Source: Flavobacterium limicola (GTDB lineage Bacteria > Bacteroidota > Bacteroidia > Flavobacteriales > Flavobacteriaceae). From it: a DNA stretch of 64,000 bases. Each line of letters begins with the position of its first letter. Within the stretch, counting starts at the first letter, position 1. The translations under genes were made by a program, and so were the position numbers. This document shows, in pieces, positions 26,779-36,036 of this stretch. The DNA is taken from positions 124,001-188,000 of the forward strand of contig NZ_RBXA01000001.1 of the NCBI RefSeq assembly GCF_003634755.1. The letters are read 5' to 3'. The notes under the pieces are model-generated. The model had not been told where the DNA came from and did not search any database. It saw nothing but the letters and a program-made list of their open reading frames with translations.

Positions 26779-27861
26779 ATGATTTCAGTAGACGATTTTA
26801 TTCCATCAAAATATACGCATCCAGTTGAAAAAGGAAATTTTCAATGGAGCGCACCCAGCAACATTGCCCTTGTAAAATATTGGGGGAAAAAGGACAATCA
26901 AATTCCAGCGAATCCTTCGGTAAGTTTTACGTTGAATAATTGTAAAACGATTACCAAATTGGCTTTCGCCAAAAAAGAAAACGATGGTACATTTTCCTTT
27001 GATTTACTTTTTGAAGGACAACCAAAAGAAGATTTCAAACCGAAAATCCAAAAATTCCTGGAGCGAATTGAAATCTATTTGCCATTTCTGAAAGACTTTC
27101 ATTTTACGATTGACACGGAAAATACTTTTCCGCATAGTTCTGGAATTGCTTCATCAGCATCTGGAATGGCTGCTTTAGCGATGAACTTGATGAGTTTAGA
27201 AAAAGCGTTATATCCCGAAATGACTGAGGAATATTTCTATCAAAAAGCGTCATTATTAGCGCGTTTGGGTTCCGGAAGTGCTTGCAGAAGTATAAAAGGC
27301 CAAGTAGTGGTTTGGGGAAATCACGCAAACATCTCCGGAAGTTCTGATTTATTTGGAGTGGAATTTCCAAATGCAATTCATGCTAATTTTAAGAATTTTC
27401 AAGATACCATTTTACTGGTTGACAAAGGTGAAAAACAAGTTTCAAGTACAGTGGGACATGATTTAATGCACAACCATCCTTTTGCCGAAAGGCGATTTGC
27501 ACAAGCGCATGAAAACTTGGACCAACTGATTTCAATTTTTGAAAGTGGAAACTTGGATGAATTCATCAAAATTGTAGAGAGTGAAGCTTTGACGTTACAT
27601 GCCATGATGATGACCTCAATGCCATATTTTATATTAATGAAACCGAACACTTTGGAGATTATAAATGCGATTTGGAAATTCAGAAATGAGACTAAAATTC
27701 CGGTTTGTTTCACGCTGGATGCCGGTGCAAATGTGCATGTTTTATATCCGGAAAATGTCGCTGCAAAAGTTTTACAATTTATTAAGAACGAATTAGTTGG
27801 CTATTGCCAAAATGGTCAGTACATTTGTGACGAAATTGGAAATGGCGCTGTGCTGATTTAA
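26779..27861 (+). CDS. mvaD: Diphosphomevalonate decarboxylase
   Basis: A 360-residue GHMP-superfamily enzyme. Signatures are SAPSNIALVKYWGKKD (about 24-39), NPSVSFTLN, the phosphate-binding loop HSSGIASSASGMAALA (about 117-132), and SGSACRSIKG. It converts mevalonate diphosphate to isopentenyl diphosphate using ATP. A mevalonate kinase-like gene and a prenyltransferase gene follow, so this is the mevalonate route, not the DXP route. A small antitoxin-like gene separates it from the kinase gene. Confidence 0.95.
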   Translation: MISVDDFIPSKYTHPVEKGNFQWSAPSNIALVKYWGKKDNQIPANPSVSFTLNNCKTITKLAFAKKENDGTFSFDLLFEGQPKEDFKPKIQKFLERIEIYLPFLKDFHFTIDTENTFPHSSGIASSASGMAALAMNLMSLEKALYPEMTEEYFYQKASLLARLGSGSACRSIKGQVVVWGNHANISGSSDLFGVEFPNAIHANFKNFQDTILLVDKGEKQVSSTVGHDLMHNHPFAERRFAQAHENLDQLISIFESGNLDEFIKIVESEALTLHAMMMTSMPYFILMKPNTLEIINAIWKFRNETKIPVCFTLDAGANVHVLYPENVAAKVLQFIKNELVGYCQNGQYICDEIGNGAVLI

Positions 27862-27905
27862 TTTATTTATTTTTCCCTATCTTTATTTTTTAAAGAGCTG
27901 AAATT

Positions 27906-28100
27906 ATGGATATTCAATCGGAGAAGTTAGAATTGATTAAGTTATTGTTAGAAACGAACGACAACGCTATAATCGAGGCTATCAAAAACATTTTCAAAGC
28001 ACAAAAAAAAGACGTTTGGAAAGATTTATCTCCCGAACAACAAGAGGAAATTGATCTGGGAATCTTAGAAGCAAATCGCGGAGACCAAGTTGATTTATAA
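27906..28100 (+). CDS. Small protein resembling RelB-type addiction-module components
   Basis: A 64-residue acidic protein. The N-terminal helix (SEKLELIKLLLETNDNAII) and WKDLSPEQQEEIDLGILEA near the end match the pattern of the addiction-module component family seen in many Flavobacteriia. No toxin-like reading frame lies beside it: 44 bp upstream is mvaD, and 56 bp downstream is the mevalonate kinase-like gene. It may be an orphan antitoxin or a remnant. The family match is by eye, hence moderate confidence. Confidence 0.6.
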   Translation: MDIQSEKLELIKLLLETNDNAIIEAIKNIFKAQKKDVWKDLSPEQQEEIDLGILEANRGDQVDL

Positions 28101-28156
28101 AAATTACTATACAAATACCTAATTATCAACCCCAAATTGTTAATTTAAAACATCAT

Positions 28157-29095
28157 ATGAAAGGACCTTTGTTTTACTCAAAAATATTACTCTTTGGAGA
28201 ATACGGAATTATTCGTGACTCAAAAGGGCTTTCAATTCCTTATAATTTTTACAACGGAGCACTTAAAAAAGAAGAAAATCCATCTGACGAAGCGATTAAA
28301 TCAAACGGTCACTTGAAACGATTTGTAACCTATTTAGAAACGTTACAAAACGAACAACCGAATTTAGTAACTTTTGATTTAGACACATTGAAAAGCGATG
28401 TAGAAACCGGAATGTATTTTGATTCCAGTATTCCTCAAGGTTATGGTGTAGGGAGCAGTGGCGCACTTGTAGCCGCTATTTATGATAAATATGCACACAA
28501 CAAAATCACGGTTTTGGAGAACTTGACTCGTGAAAAATTATTGCAATTAAAAAATATATTTTCTCAAATGGAGAGTTTTTTCCATGGGAAAAGTTCTGGT
28601 TTGGATCCTTTGAACAGTTACTTGAGTATCCCGATTTTGATTAATTCGAAAGATAATATTGAAGCAACCGGAATTCCTACACAAAGTTTTGATGGTAAAG
28701 GCGCTGTGTTTTTATTAGATTCAGGAATTGTGGGCGAAACGGCTCCGATGGTAAATATTTTCATGGAAAGCCTAAAAGACAAAGGTTTCCGTGCGATGTT
28801 GAAAAATCAATTTGTAAAATATACGGATGCTTGTGTGGAAAATTTCCTTGGTGGAGACATGAAATCATTGTTCATGAATACCAAAAAATTATCAAAAGTA
28901 GTTTTGAATAACTTCAAACCAATGATTCCGGAACAATTTCACGGAATTTGGCAACAAGGAATTGACAGCAATGATTACTATTTAAAATTATGCGGTTCGG
29001 GTGGTGGCGGTTACATCTTAGGTTTTACCGAAGATTTAGAAAAAGCCAAAGCATCGCTGAAAGATTATAAACTAGAAGTAGTTTATCAGTTTTAG
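28157..29095 (+). CDS. Mevalonate kinase-like GHMP kinase
   Basis: A 312-residue GHMP kinase. The first motif is YSKILLFGEYGII (substrate-side Lys/Glu), the ATP loop is GYGVGSSGALVAA (about 95-107), and the third motif is LCGSGGGGYILGF near residue 282. HGKSSGLDPLNSYLS matches the mevalonate/phosphomevalonate kinase group. It would phosphorylate mevalonate upstream of the mvaD step. Mevalonate kinase is the best call, but phosphomevalonate kinase cannot be fully excluded from the sequence alone. It is spaced closely with the UbiA-type gene, so the set is probably one operon. Confidence 0.87.
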   Translation: MKGPLFYSKILLFGEYGIIRDSKGLSIPYNFYNGALKKEENPSDEAIKSNGHLKRFVTYLETLQNEQPNLVTFDLDTLKSDVETGMYFDSSIPQGYGVGSSGALVAAIYDKYAHNKITVLENLTREKLLQLKNIFSQMESFFHGKSSGLDPLNSYLSIPILINSKDNIEATGIPTQSFDGKGAVFLLDSGIVGETAPMVNIFMESLKDKGFRAMLKNQFVKYTDACVENFLGGDMKSLFMNTKKLSKVVLNNFKPMIPEQFHGIWQQGIDSNDYYLKLCGSGGGGYILGFTEDLEKAKASLKDYKLEVVYQF

Positions 29096-29141
29096 TCCTT
29101 AATCCTGAAGAGGAATTTAAAAATTAAATTATAATTTTATA

Positions 29142-30095
29142 ATGTTAAGCAGGCAGCACAAACTTCTCCTAATGAAAATTGCAAGTTTGTTCTCTGTAGT
29201 TAGAGGCTATAACATTCCCGTCATTATTTTGGCGCAATACCTTTCGGCTGTATTTATTTTAGCTCCGGAAAAAAGAGCGCTTGATATTTTGCTCGATTTC
29301 AATTTATTTATTCTGGTTTTTGCATCGTCACTTACGATTGCTTCAGGATATATCATCAACAACTTTTATGACAGCCAGAAGGATTTAATCAATCGGCCTA
29401 ACAAATCGATGTTGGATCGATTGGTGAGTCAAAAGACAAAATTGAATGTATATTTTACGCTCAATTTTATTGTCGCTTTGATGGCTTTGTTTGTTTCCTG
29501 GCGCGTATTTTTATTCTTTTCAGGATATATATTTTTCATCTGGTTTTATTCCCACAAAATAAAAAAATACCCAATAATAGGAAACCTGACCGCTGCATTA
29601 TTAGCCGTTTTGCCTTTTTTTGCCATACTGTTGTATTTTTACACTCGAATTCCATTTGAAGAGATTGAAAATTACAGAAGGCAATTAGGCGTCATTTTTT
29701 CTCATGCCTCATTTTTGTTTTTGCTTTTGCTGATTCGGGAAATGATCAAGGATTTAGAAAACCTAAAAGGAGATTTAGCTAATGATTACAAAACAATCCC
29801 TATTGTTTACGGTGAAGAGATATCAAAAATAACCATTACTGTTTTGACTATTCTGACGGCATTACCGGTTTACGCTTTGATTGATATTTATGATGTGGGT
29901 TACATGGATATTTATTTTTATTCATGCCTGATTATCCTAATTTTCTTCTTGCTTTACTTGTGGAAATCTAATGCGAAACCACAGTTTTTACTGCTTCACA
30001 ATGTATTGAAATTTCTTATTGTTGCCGGAGTATTTTGCATTGTCTTGATTAACCCAAGTGTTTTATGGCACGGAAAAAGACTGTTGATGGTTTAA
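29142..30095 (+). CDS. UbiA-family prenyltransferase (geranylgeranylglycerol-phosphate type)
   Basis: A 317-residue membrane enzyme with about eight hydrophobic segments. The first Asp-rich motif is NNFYDSQKDLINRPNK (about 73-88), and the second catalytic stretch is REMIKDLENLKGDLANDYKT. It transfers a prenyl chain to an acceptor. In Bacteroidota such genes beside mevalonate genes are usually called geranylgeranylglycerol-phosphate geranylgeranyltransferase, but menaquinone or haem roles are alternatives. The start at 29142 is plausible; a Met 11 codons later (29175) would give a tighter N-terminus. The product is inferred. Confidence 0.8.
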   Translation: MLSRQHKLLLMKIASLFSVVRGYNIPVIILAQYLSAVFILAPEKRALDILLDFNLFILVFASSLTIASGYIINNFYDSQKDLINRPNKSMLDRLVSQKTKLNVYFTLNFIVALMALFVSWRVFLFFSGYIFFIWFYSHKIKKYPIIGNLTAALLAVLPFFAILLYFYTRIPFEEIENYRRQLGVIFSHASFLFLLLLIREMIKDLENLKGDLANDYKTIPIVYGEEISKITITVLTILTALPVYALIDIYDVGYMDIYFYSCLIILIFFLLYLWKSNAKPQFLLLHNVLKFLIVAGVFCIVLINPSVLWHGKRLLMV

Positions 30096-30170
30096 TTTTT
30101 CCTTTTTCCAAATTATAAAAAGGATAAAAAACCATTCTCGAAATTCTCCTATATTCCCCGATTAGCTTAG

Positions 30171-30245
30171 CCCCGATTGCAACGGCATCCTTTTTCTTTT
30201 TCCTTTAAAAAGAAAAAGATAGAGTGGAAAGCGGGAAATAGCTCC
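30171..30245 (+). repeat. Dispersed hairpin repeat, copy A
   Basis: It contains a perfect 12-bp hairpin (CTTTTTCTTTTT / AAAAAGAAAAAG, 5-nt loop). The flanks are CCCCGATTGCAACGGCATCC on the left and GATAGAGTGGAAAGCGGGA on the right. It shares layout and partial sequence with copies near 39.5 and 43.4 kb. Intergenic, 76 bp after the UbiA-type gene. Confidence 0.65.
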
Positions 30246-30314
30246 AAAAACCACACTAAAATATATTAATTGGCTTATTAACTAGATAGTTAGCGTTTTT
30301 ATAATTGGTGGTTA

Positions 30315-30345
30315 TTGATTGTCAAGTATATAAATAGTATCTTTG
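30315..30345 (+). promoter_or_regulatory. Promoter of the pseudouridine synthase gene
   Basis: TTG at 30315-30317 (or 30319-30321) and TATCTTTG at 30338-30345 give a Bacteroidota-type promoter with a 20- or 16-nt spacer. It ends 19 bp before the start codon. Confidence 0.75.
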
Positions 30346-30364
30346 CACAAATTATTGGAATATT

Positions 30365-31273
30365 ATGAATAACAAGGAAGGCAATAATAAGAAAAGTGGT
30401 CCTAGAGCAGCTAGCTCAAGACCAAGTTCGAATAAGCCAAAACCTGCCATGCAGAAGCGCGCTCAAGGGCCGAAAAAAGTTAAAGTAAATACTAAAGTTG
30501 CCGATATCGCTACTGATAAAGTAGAGAAAAAACCAAATCAAGCACCAAAGAGACCGAAAGTAAAAGACGAAATTCGTTTGAATAAATATATTGCTAATTC
30601 TGGTGCGTGCTCGCGTCGTGATGCGGATATTTATATTCAATCCGGAACGGTGAAAGTAAACGGAATTCCTGTTACCGAAATGGGATACATGGTAAAACCG
30701 GGAGATGTTGTGAATTTTGACGGTTCGACTTTGACACCGGAGAAAAAAGTATACATCTTACTGAACAAGCCTAAAAACTTTACAACTGCGATGGACGAAG
30801 GTCAGGAATATCGCAATGTATTGGAATTAGTAAAAGGTTCTACGACTGCAAAAATTGGTGCAGTGGGAAGAATGGACAAGAATACAACTGGTTTGTTATT
30901 GTTCACGAATGACACGGATATGATTCGTAAATTCACGTTACCAAGTCAAAAATCATCTAAAATTTACCAAGTTTCACTTGATAAAAACTTGAAATTTGAG
31001 GATTTAGAAAAAATAAATAAAGGGTTGACGCTTGACGGACACCGCGTTTTTGTGGAAGATGTAAGTTACATTGAAGGTGAAGCGAAAAGTGAAATTGGGT
31101 TACAATTGCGTTCAGCTAACGTAAAAGTAGTTCGTTCTATTTTTGAACACTTTAGCTATGATGTATTGCGTATTGACAGAGTTTCTTTTGCTGGTTTGAC
31201 CAAAAAGAATTTACCAAGAGGAAACTGGAGATTGCTTACTGACCAAGAAATTATCAATTTGAAGAACGTTTAA
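30365..31273 (+). CDS. RluB/RsuA-family pseudouridine synthase
   Basis: A 302-residue protein. A basic, low-complexity N-terminal extension (about 1-70, rich in Lys, Pro, Asn, Ser) precedes an S4 RNA-binding domain (IRLNKYIANSGACSRRDAD, about 72-90) and a catalytic domain with GRMDKNTTGLLLFTND (catalytic Asp D171). It isomerises a uridine in rRNA, most likely in the 23S large-subunit class (RluB-like), though RsuA or RluF cannot be excluded. The basic tail probably aids RNA binding. It has its own promoter and terminator. Confidence 0.9.
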   Translation: MNNKEGNNKKSGPRAASSRPSSNKPKPAMQKRAQGPKKVKVNTKVADIATDKVEKKPNQAPKRPKVKDEIRLNKYIANSGACSRRDADIYIQSGTVKVNGIPVTEMGYMVKPGDVVNFDGSTLTPEKKVYILLNKPKNFTTAMDEGQEYRNVLELVKGSTTAKIGAVGRMDKNTTGLLLFTNDTDMIRKFTLPSQKSSKIYQVSLDKNLKFEDLEKINKGLTLDGHRVFVEDVSYIEGEAKSEIGLQLRSANVKVVRSIFEHFSYDVLRIDRVSFAGLTKKNLPRGNWRLLTDQEIINLKNV

Positions 31274-31296
31274 TATTTCTTTGAAATTATACAATG

Positions 31297-31331
31297 AAAT
31301 CCCTTCCGTTTATACGGAATGGGATTTTTTT
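31297..31331 (+). terminator. Terminator after pseudouridine synthase gene
   Basis: Hairpin AATCCCTTCCGT / ACGGAATGGGATT with one bulged base and a seven-T run. Confidence 0.85.
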
Positions 31332-31357
31332 AATTAAAAATTCAATCCTAAATAAGT

Positions 31358-31720
31358 ATGACACCAGAAAAATTACAATCAATTGCTTTTAAATGGTTTG
31401 AAACTTTCAATAATAAAGAATTAGAAAAATTATTGTCTTTATATGATGAAGATGCGGTGCATTTTAGTCCAAAACTAAAAATGTACAAACCGGAAAGTAA
31501 CGGTTTTGTTACCGGTAAAGAGGCCTTGCGAGAATGGTGGAAAGATGCTTTTGAGCGTTTACCAAGCTTGAATTACAAAGTAAAATCGCTAACTGCCAAT
31601 GGCGACCGCGTTTTTATGGAATACATAAGAACGGTTACTGGTGAAGAAGATTTGCTGGTAGCGGAAGTATTGGACATCAGAGAAGACAAAATAATTGCTT
31701 CTCGCGTGTATCACGGATAA
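31358..31720 (+). CDS. SnoaL-like (NTF2-fold) protein
   Basis: A 120-residue cytoplasmic protein with the cone-shaped NTF2-like pattern: FKWFETFNNKELEKLLSLYD, then EDAVHFSPK, GKEALREWWKDAFERLP, and a final beta sheet ending REDKIIASRVYHG. Family members range from isomerases to ligand-binding proteins; no substrate can be named. It stands alone between two terminators and converges on the M3 peptidase gene. Confidence 0.82.
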   Translation: MTPEKLQSIAFKWFETFNNKELEKLLSLYDEDAVHFSPKLKMYKPESNGFVTGKEALREWWKDAFERLPSLNYKVKSLTANGDRVFMEYIRTVTGEEDLLVAEVLDIREDKIIASRVYHG

Positions 31721-31742
31721 AAACCGATTTTGATTAGAAACA

Positions 31743-31781
31743 AAAAACCCTACGACAATTTATTTATGTCGTAGGGTTTTT
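31743..31781. terminator. Bidirectional terminator
   Basis: Perfect 15-bp arms AAAAACCCTACGACA / TGTCGTAGGGTTTTT with a 9-nt loop. It serves both the SnoaL-like gene and the convergent M3 peptidase gene. Confidence 0.92.
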
Positions 31782-31800
31782 ATTTTAGAAGAAAATATAC

Positions 31801-33948
31801 TTATCCTTTAACTTTTTTAAGTGGTTCTGCTTTTTTGTCCAGACCTCGTTTTCTCAACAAAGGCTCGATACTTGGTTCGGCACCACGGAAGCCTTTGTAC
31901 AAAACCATAGGGTCTTCGGTTCCTCCTTTTTCCAAAACATTCTCACGGAATAATTTGGCTTTTTCAGGATTGAACAAAGTAGTTGTTTTGAACGCTTCAA
32001 AAGCATCCGTATCTAAAACTCCTGACCAGATATAGCTGTAATATCCTGAAGAATATCCTCCTGAGAATATATGGCTGAAATATGTGCTGCGGTATCTTGG
32101 AATAATAGAAGAAATTAAACCAATTTTAGTCATTGCTGCTTTTTCGAAAGAGTTTGCATCAACAGTAATGTCTTTGGTTTGAGAATGGTATTCTAAATCC
32201 AATAAAGATGCTGCAAGATATTCTGTTGTGGTAAAACCTTGGTCAAAAGTACCTGCTTTCTTCAATTTATTCACTAACGCTTCCGGAATCACTTCTCCAG
32301 TTTTATAATGCTTTGCATACATTTTTAAAACTTCTGGTTCAGCCGCCCAATTCTCCATAATTTGAGAAGGAAGTTCTACGAAATCTCTTGGAACACTTGT
32401 TCCTGCTAAACTTTTATACGTCACATTCGACAATAACCCGTGTAAAGAATGTCCAAATTCATGAAAGAAAGTCGTCACTTCGTCAAAAGTCAAAAGCGCC
32501 GGAGCATTTGCTGATGGTTTTGTAAAATTACATACGATAGAAACCACTGGAGCAACACGCTTTCCGTCCACCGTTTTTTGACTTCTGTATGAGGTCATCC
32601 AAGCTCCGCCACGTTTCGATTCACGCGGATGAAAATCCATGTATAAAACCCCAATATGCGATCCATCTTTTTCTAAAATCTCCCACACGGTAGAATCTTC
32701 GTGATATTTTGGAACATTAGTCAACTCTTTAAATTGAATTCCGTATAATTTTTCAGTTACTTGAAAAACACCTTTACGAACATTATCTAAACTGAAATAT
32801 GGTTTCAATTCTTCTTCGTCAAGATCAAAACGTTCTTTTCTGATTTTCTCCGTGTAATATCTCCAGTCATACGGTTGTACCGCGCCTTTAATTCCTTCTT
32901 TAGCCATCATTTTCTGAATATCGGCGGCTTCCGTTTTAGCTATTTCCAATGCTGGTTTCCACAAATCATTCAACAGCTTGTTTACATTCTCCGGTGTTTT
33001 AGCCATCGATTCTTCTAATACATAATTGGAATGCGATTTAAATCCTAACAATCTCGCTTTTTGTCCACGAAGATTTGCTAAATCCACTGCATTCTTCTTA
33101 TTATCAAAAGCATCGTCATGGTTGCCTCTGGTTTGGTAGGCATTCCAAATTTGCTTGCGCAATTCTCTATTAGAACTGTATTGCAAAAACGGCATCACAC
33201 TAGAATTGGAAAGGGTGAAAACCCACTTTCCTTCTTTTCCTTTTGCTTTAGCATCAACAGCGGCAGCATCAATTAGTCCTTGTGGCAATCCGGCTAAATC
33301 TTTTTTAGAATCAATAACTAACTCGTATGAATTGGTCTCCGCCAAAATATTCTGACCGTACTTTAAACTGGTTAGCGAAAGATCTCCGTTTATTTTACGC
33401 AATATTTCTTTGTCAGCATTTGATAAATTAGCTCCGCTTCGAACGAAATCTTTGTACGCATTATCTAAAATTTTGGCTTGTTCTAAGTTTAAGCCTAAAG
33501 TTTCTCTTTTGTCCCAAAGCATTTTTACTTTTGCGAATAATTTCTCGTTCAAGTAGATATTATCTCTGTGAGCGGAAAGATTTGGCGCCATTTCTTTGGC
33601 AATATTTTGAATTTCTTTATTAGTGTTCGCCGAATTCAAATTAGAAAAAACCGTATTCACATCCGACAATAATTCTCCTGCATTTTCCATAGCAAGAATT
33701 GTATTCTCAAAAGTGGCAGGCTGCGTATTATTTGCAATAGCATTAATCTCCGCTTGATGTTTACTGATTCCTTCTAAAATAGCAGGTTTAAAATGTTCAT
33801 TTTTAATTTTGACGAAAGGCGGCACATTAAACGGCGTGTCGTAAGCTTGAAAAAATGGATTCATAGTGGTGTTTTCTTTTTTCTCTTGTGCTTCAATTGT
33901 TAGCATATTCCCAATGACTAACAAAATGAAAAAGGATTTTTTTTTCAT
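31801..33948 (-). CDS. M3-family metallopeptidase (peptidyl-dipeptidase Dcp-like), exported
   Basis: A 715-residue zinc peptidase. An N-terminal signal (MKKKSFFILLVIGNMLTIEAQ) is followed by a helical region and the catalytic motif FFHEFGHSLHGLL (H496, E497, H500). The distal Glu is expected in ENWAAEPEVL. Length and sequence suit Dcp/oligopeptidase A proteins, which release dipeptides from peptide C-termini. The signal peptide points to the periplasm, as is usual for Bacteroidota homologues. It diverges from a DUF885 peptidase-like gene, with 180 bp between starts. Confidence 0.93.
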   Translation of the reverse strand: MKKKSFFILLVIGNMLTIEAQEKKENTTMNPFFQAYDTPFNVPPFVKIKNEHFKPAILEGISKHQAEINAIANNTQPATFENTILAMENAGELLSDVNTVFSNLNSANTNKEIQNIAKEMAPNLSAHRDNIYLNEKLFAKVKMLWDKRETLGLNLEQAKILDNAYKDFVRSGANLSNADKEILRKINGDLSLTSLKYGQNILAETNSYELVIDSKKDLAGLPQGLIDAAAVDAKAKGKEGKWVFTLSNSSVMPFLQYSSNRELRKQIWNAYQTRGNHDDAFDNKKNAVDLANLRGQKARLLGFKSHSNYVLEESMAKTPENVNKLLNDLWKPALEIAKTEAADIQKMMAKEGIKGAVQPYDWRYYTEKIRKERFDLDEEELKPYFSLDNVRKGVFQVTEKLYGIQFKELTNVPKYHEDSTVWEILEKDGSHIGVLYMDFHPRESKRGGAWMTSYRSQKTVDGKRVAPVVSIVCNFTKPSANAPALLTFDEVTTFFHEFGHSLHGLLSNVTYKSLAGTSVPRDFVELPSQIMENWAAEPEVLKMYAKHYKTGEVIPEALVNKLKKAGTFDQGFTTTEYLAASLLDLEYHSQTKDITVDANSFEKAAMTKIGLISSIIPRYRSTYFSHIFSGGYSSGYYSYIWSGVLDTDAFEAFKTTTLFNPEKAKLFRENVLEKGGTEDPMVLYKGFRGAEPSIEPLLRKRGLDKKAEPLKKVKG

Positions 33949-34128
33949 TTAGGTGTGATTAATTAGAATAGTAAATTTAGCCGAAATCTATTTAAAACAA
34001 GAACTACAACGGCGCCTTAACTAAATTTTATGAAATAGAGAAAGTCTTTTATCAAACGAAAAACTATTCTTACGTTATAAATTGAAAAAAATCAATAAAT
34101 TAGCTCAATGAATTACTAAATATACATT

Positions 34129-35886
34129 ATGAAAAAAATAACCACTCTTTTACTTTCCGTAACCACGTCATTATTGTTGGTTAACTGTAAATCCGAAGAT
34201 AAAAAACAAGACTTCAGCAGTCTGACGAAAAACTATTTTGACGACAAAAATGCGATGAGTCCATTGGATGCGACTCAAAGTGGTCAAAATCAATACAACG
34301 ATCAATTGCAGTTTGAAATGACAGACAGTTTCAGAAAATCGCAAGCAGCTTTCTTTGACAAATACCAATCTGCACTGCAAAATATCACTGTCGAAGATTT
34401 ATCCGAAGAAGAAAAAAACAGTTACGAAATCATCAAATGGGAAGTTGAGATTGGTAAAGATTTACTAAAACAACCTACAAATTTGCTTCCTGTTCATCAA
34501 TTTTGGGGAACACATTTGACTATGGGGCAGTTTGCAGGCGGAACCGGAGCACAACCTTTTAAAACAGAAAAGGACTATATGAATTTCCTAAAAAGAATGG
34601 ATAAGTACGCTGTTTGGATTGATTCAGCTATGGTCTACATGAAAAAAGGACTTGCAAAAGGTGTTATATTACCCAAATCGTTAACGGTAAAACTGATTCC
34701 ACAATTTGCAGAAATGGCTACGCCAAATATTGAAGACAATCTATTTTACTCTTCAATAAAACTAATGCCTGCTTCTTTCCCTGACAGCATAAAAGAAGAT
34801 TTAACAGCAAAATACACAGCGACAATCAATACCAAACTGATTCCGCAATACAAGAAAATGGCTGATTTCCTGAATAAAGAATATCTTCCTGCTTCAAGAG
34901 CAACCAGCGGAATAGGAAGTTTGCCTTTTGGAAAAGAGTTATATGCCGCATATGTAAAACAATGGACTACTACCGAAATGACTCCCGAGCAAATTCATGA
35001 ATTGGGATTAAAAGAAGTAGCGCGATTGAATGCCGAAATGGAAAAAGTAAAAAACCAAGTCGGTTTCAAAGGCACTTTATTAGAATTCTTTGAGGAGGTT
35101 AGAAATAAAAAGGAATTAAAACCTTTCACAAAACCGGAGGAAGTGATTGCTAATTTTCAAAGCATTTATACGCACATCAAACCGAATGTAGATAAATTAT
35201 TCGCATTGCAACCCAAAACGAAATTCGAAATTAGAAGAACGGAAGCTTTTAGAGAAAAAACAGCCAGTGCTGAGTACAATCAAGGAACTGCTGACGGCAC
35301 GCGTCCCGGTATTTTCTATGTTCCAATTCCTGATGTAGCGAATTATAATATGTATGGCGATGAAGATTTGTTTTTGCATGAAGCGATTCCAGGACATCAC
35401 TTTCAAATCTCTTTGCAACAAGAAAACGAAAGTCTTCCTGATTTCAGAAAATTCAATTGGTTTGGCGCTTACGGCGAAGGTTGGGCTTTATATACGGAAA
35501 GTTTAGGAAAAGAACTTGGATTGTATCAAGATCCGTATCAGTATTTTGGAATGCTGGGCAATGAAATGCACCGTGCGGTTCGATTAGTTGTTGACACCGG
35601 CTTACATTCCAAAGGTTGGACCAGAGAGCAAGCTATCAAATATTCATTAGCAAATGAAGCCGAAAGTGAAGCGAGTATTATTCCTGAAATTGAGCGTTAC
35701 ATGGCGATTCCGGGACAAGCTTTGTCATATAAGATTGGCCAACTGAAGATTATGGAATTACGCAAAAAAGCGGAAACTAAAATGGGCACTAAATTTGATA
35801 TTAAAAAATTCCATGAAAAAGTATTGGAATCCGGAGTAATGCCATTAGCATTATTGGAAAAGAAAATTAATGCTTGGATAAACTAA
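34129..35886 (+). CDS. DUF885-family lipoprotein, probable metallopeptidase
   Basis: A 585-residue lipoprotein (lipobox LVNC; mature CKSED has acidic residues like a surface-export signal). The DUF885 domain covers most of the length. It includes HEAIPGHHFQ (H417, E418, then PGHH), GEGWALYTE and YSLANEAESEASIIPEIERY, which together make a plausible zinc site. The family is thought to be peptidase-like, but substrates are mostly unknown. It lies beside the divergent M3 peptidase, so a shared role in peptide breakdown is possible. Confidence 0.88.
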   Translation: MKKITTLLLSVTTSLLLVNCKSEDKKQDFSSLTKNYFDDKNAMSPLDATQSGQNQYNDQLQFEMTDSFRKSQAAFFDKYQSALQNITVEDLSEEEKNSYEIIKWEVEIGKDLLKQPTNLLPVHQFWGTHLTMGQFAGGTGAQPFKTEKDYMNFLKRMDKYAVWIDSAMVYMKKGLAKGVILPKSLTVKLIPQFAEMATPNIEDNLFYSSIKLMPASFPDSIKEDLTAKYTATINTKLIPQYKKMADFLNKEYLPASRATSGIGSLPFGKELYAAYVKQWTTTEMTPEQIHELGLKEVARLNAEMEKVKNQVGFKGTLLEFFEEVRNKKELKPFTKPEEVIANFQSIYTHIKPNVDKLFALQPKTKFEIRRTEAFREKTASAEYNQGTADGTRPGIFYVPIPDVANYNMYGDEDLFLHEAIPGHHFQISLQQENESLPDFRKFNWFGAYGEGWALYTESLGKELGLYQDPYQYFGMLGNEMHRAVRLVVDTGLHSKGWTREQAIKYSLANEAESEASIIPEIERYMAIPGQALSYKIGQLKIMELRKKAETKMGTKFDIKKFHEKVLESGVMPLALLEKKINAWIN

Positions 35887-35977
35887 ATAATTAAAATATG
35901 AAAAAAAAATATCATTGTAATACTTTTTTTAATACTTTTAATATCTATAGTACAAATATAAATTATTTACATTGTTG

Positions 35978-36022
35978 TTAAGGTATTAAAATTTAACAAT
36001 TAATGTTTTTTGAATACCTTAA
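35978..36022 (+). repeat. Spaced inverted repeat upstream of a secreted-protein gene
   Basis: Perfect 10-bp arms TTAAGGTATT (35978-35987) and AATACCTTAA (36013-36022), 25 nt apart, ending 14 bp before the next start codon. It could be a leader stem-loop or a two-site regulator target. Confidence 0.5.
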
Positions 36023-36036
36023 TTTAATCAGTAAAC

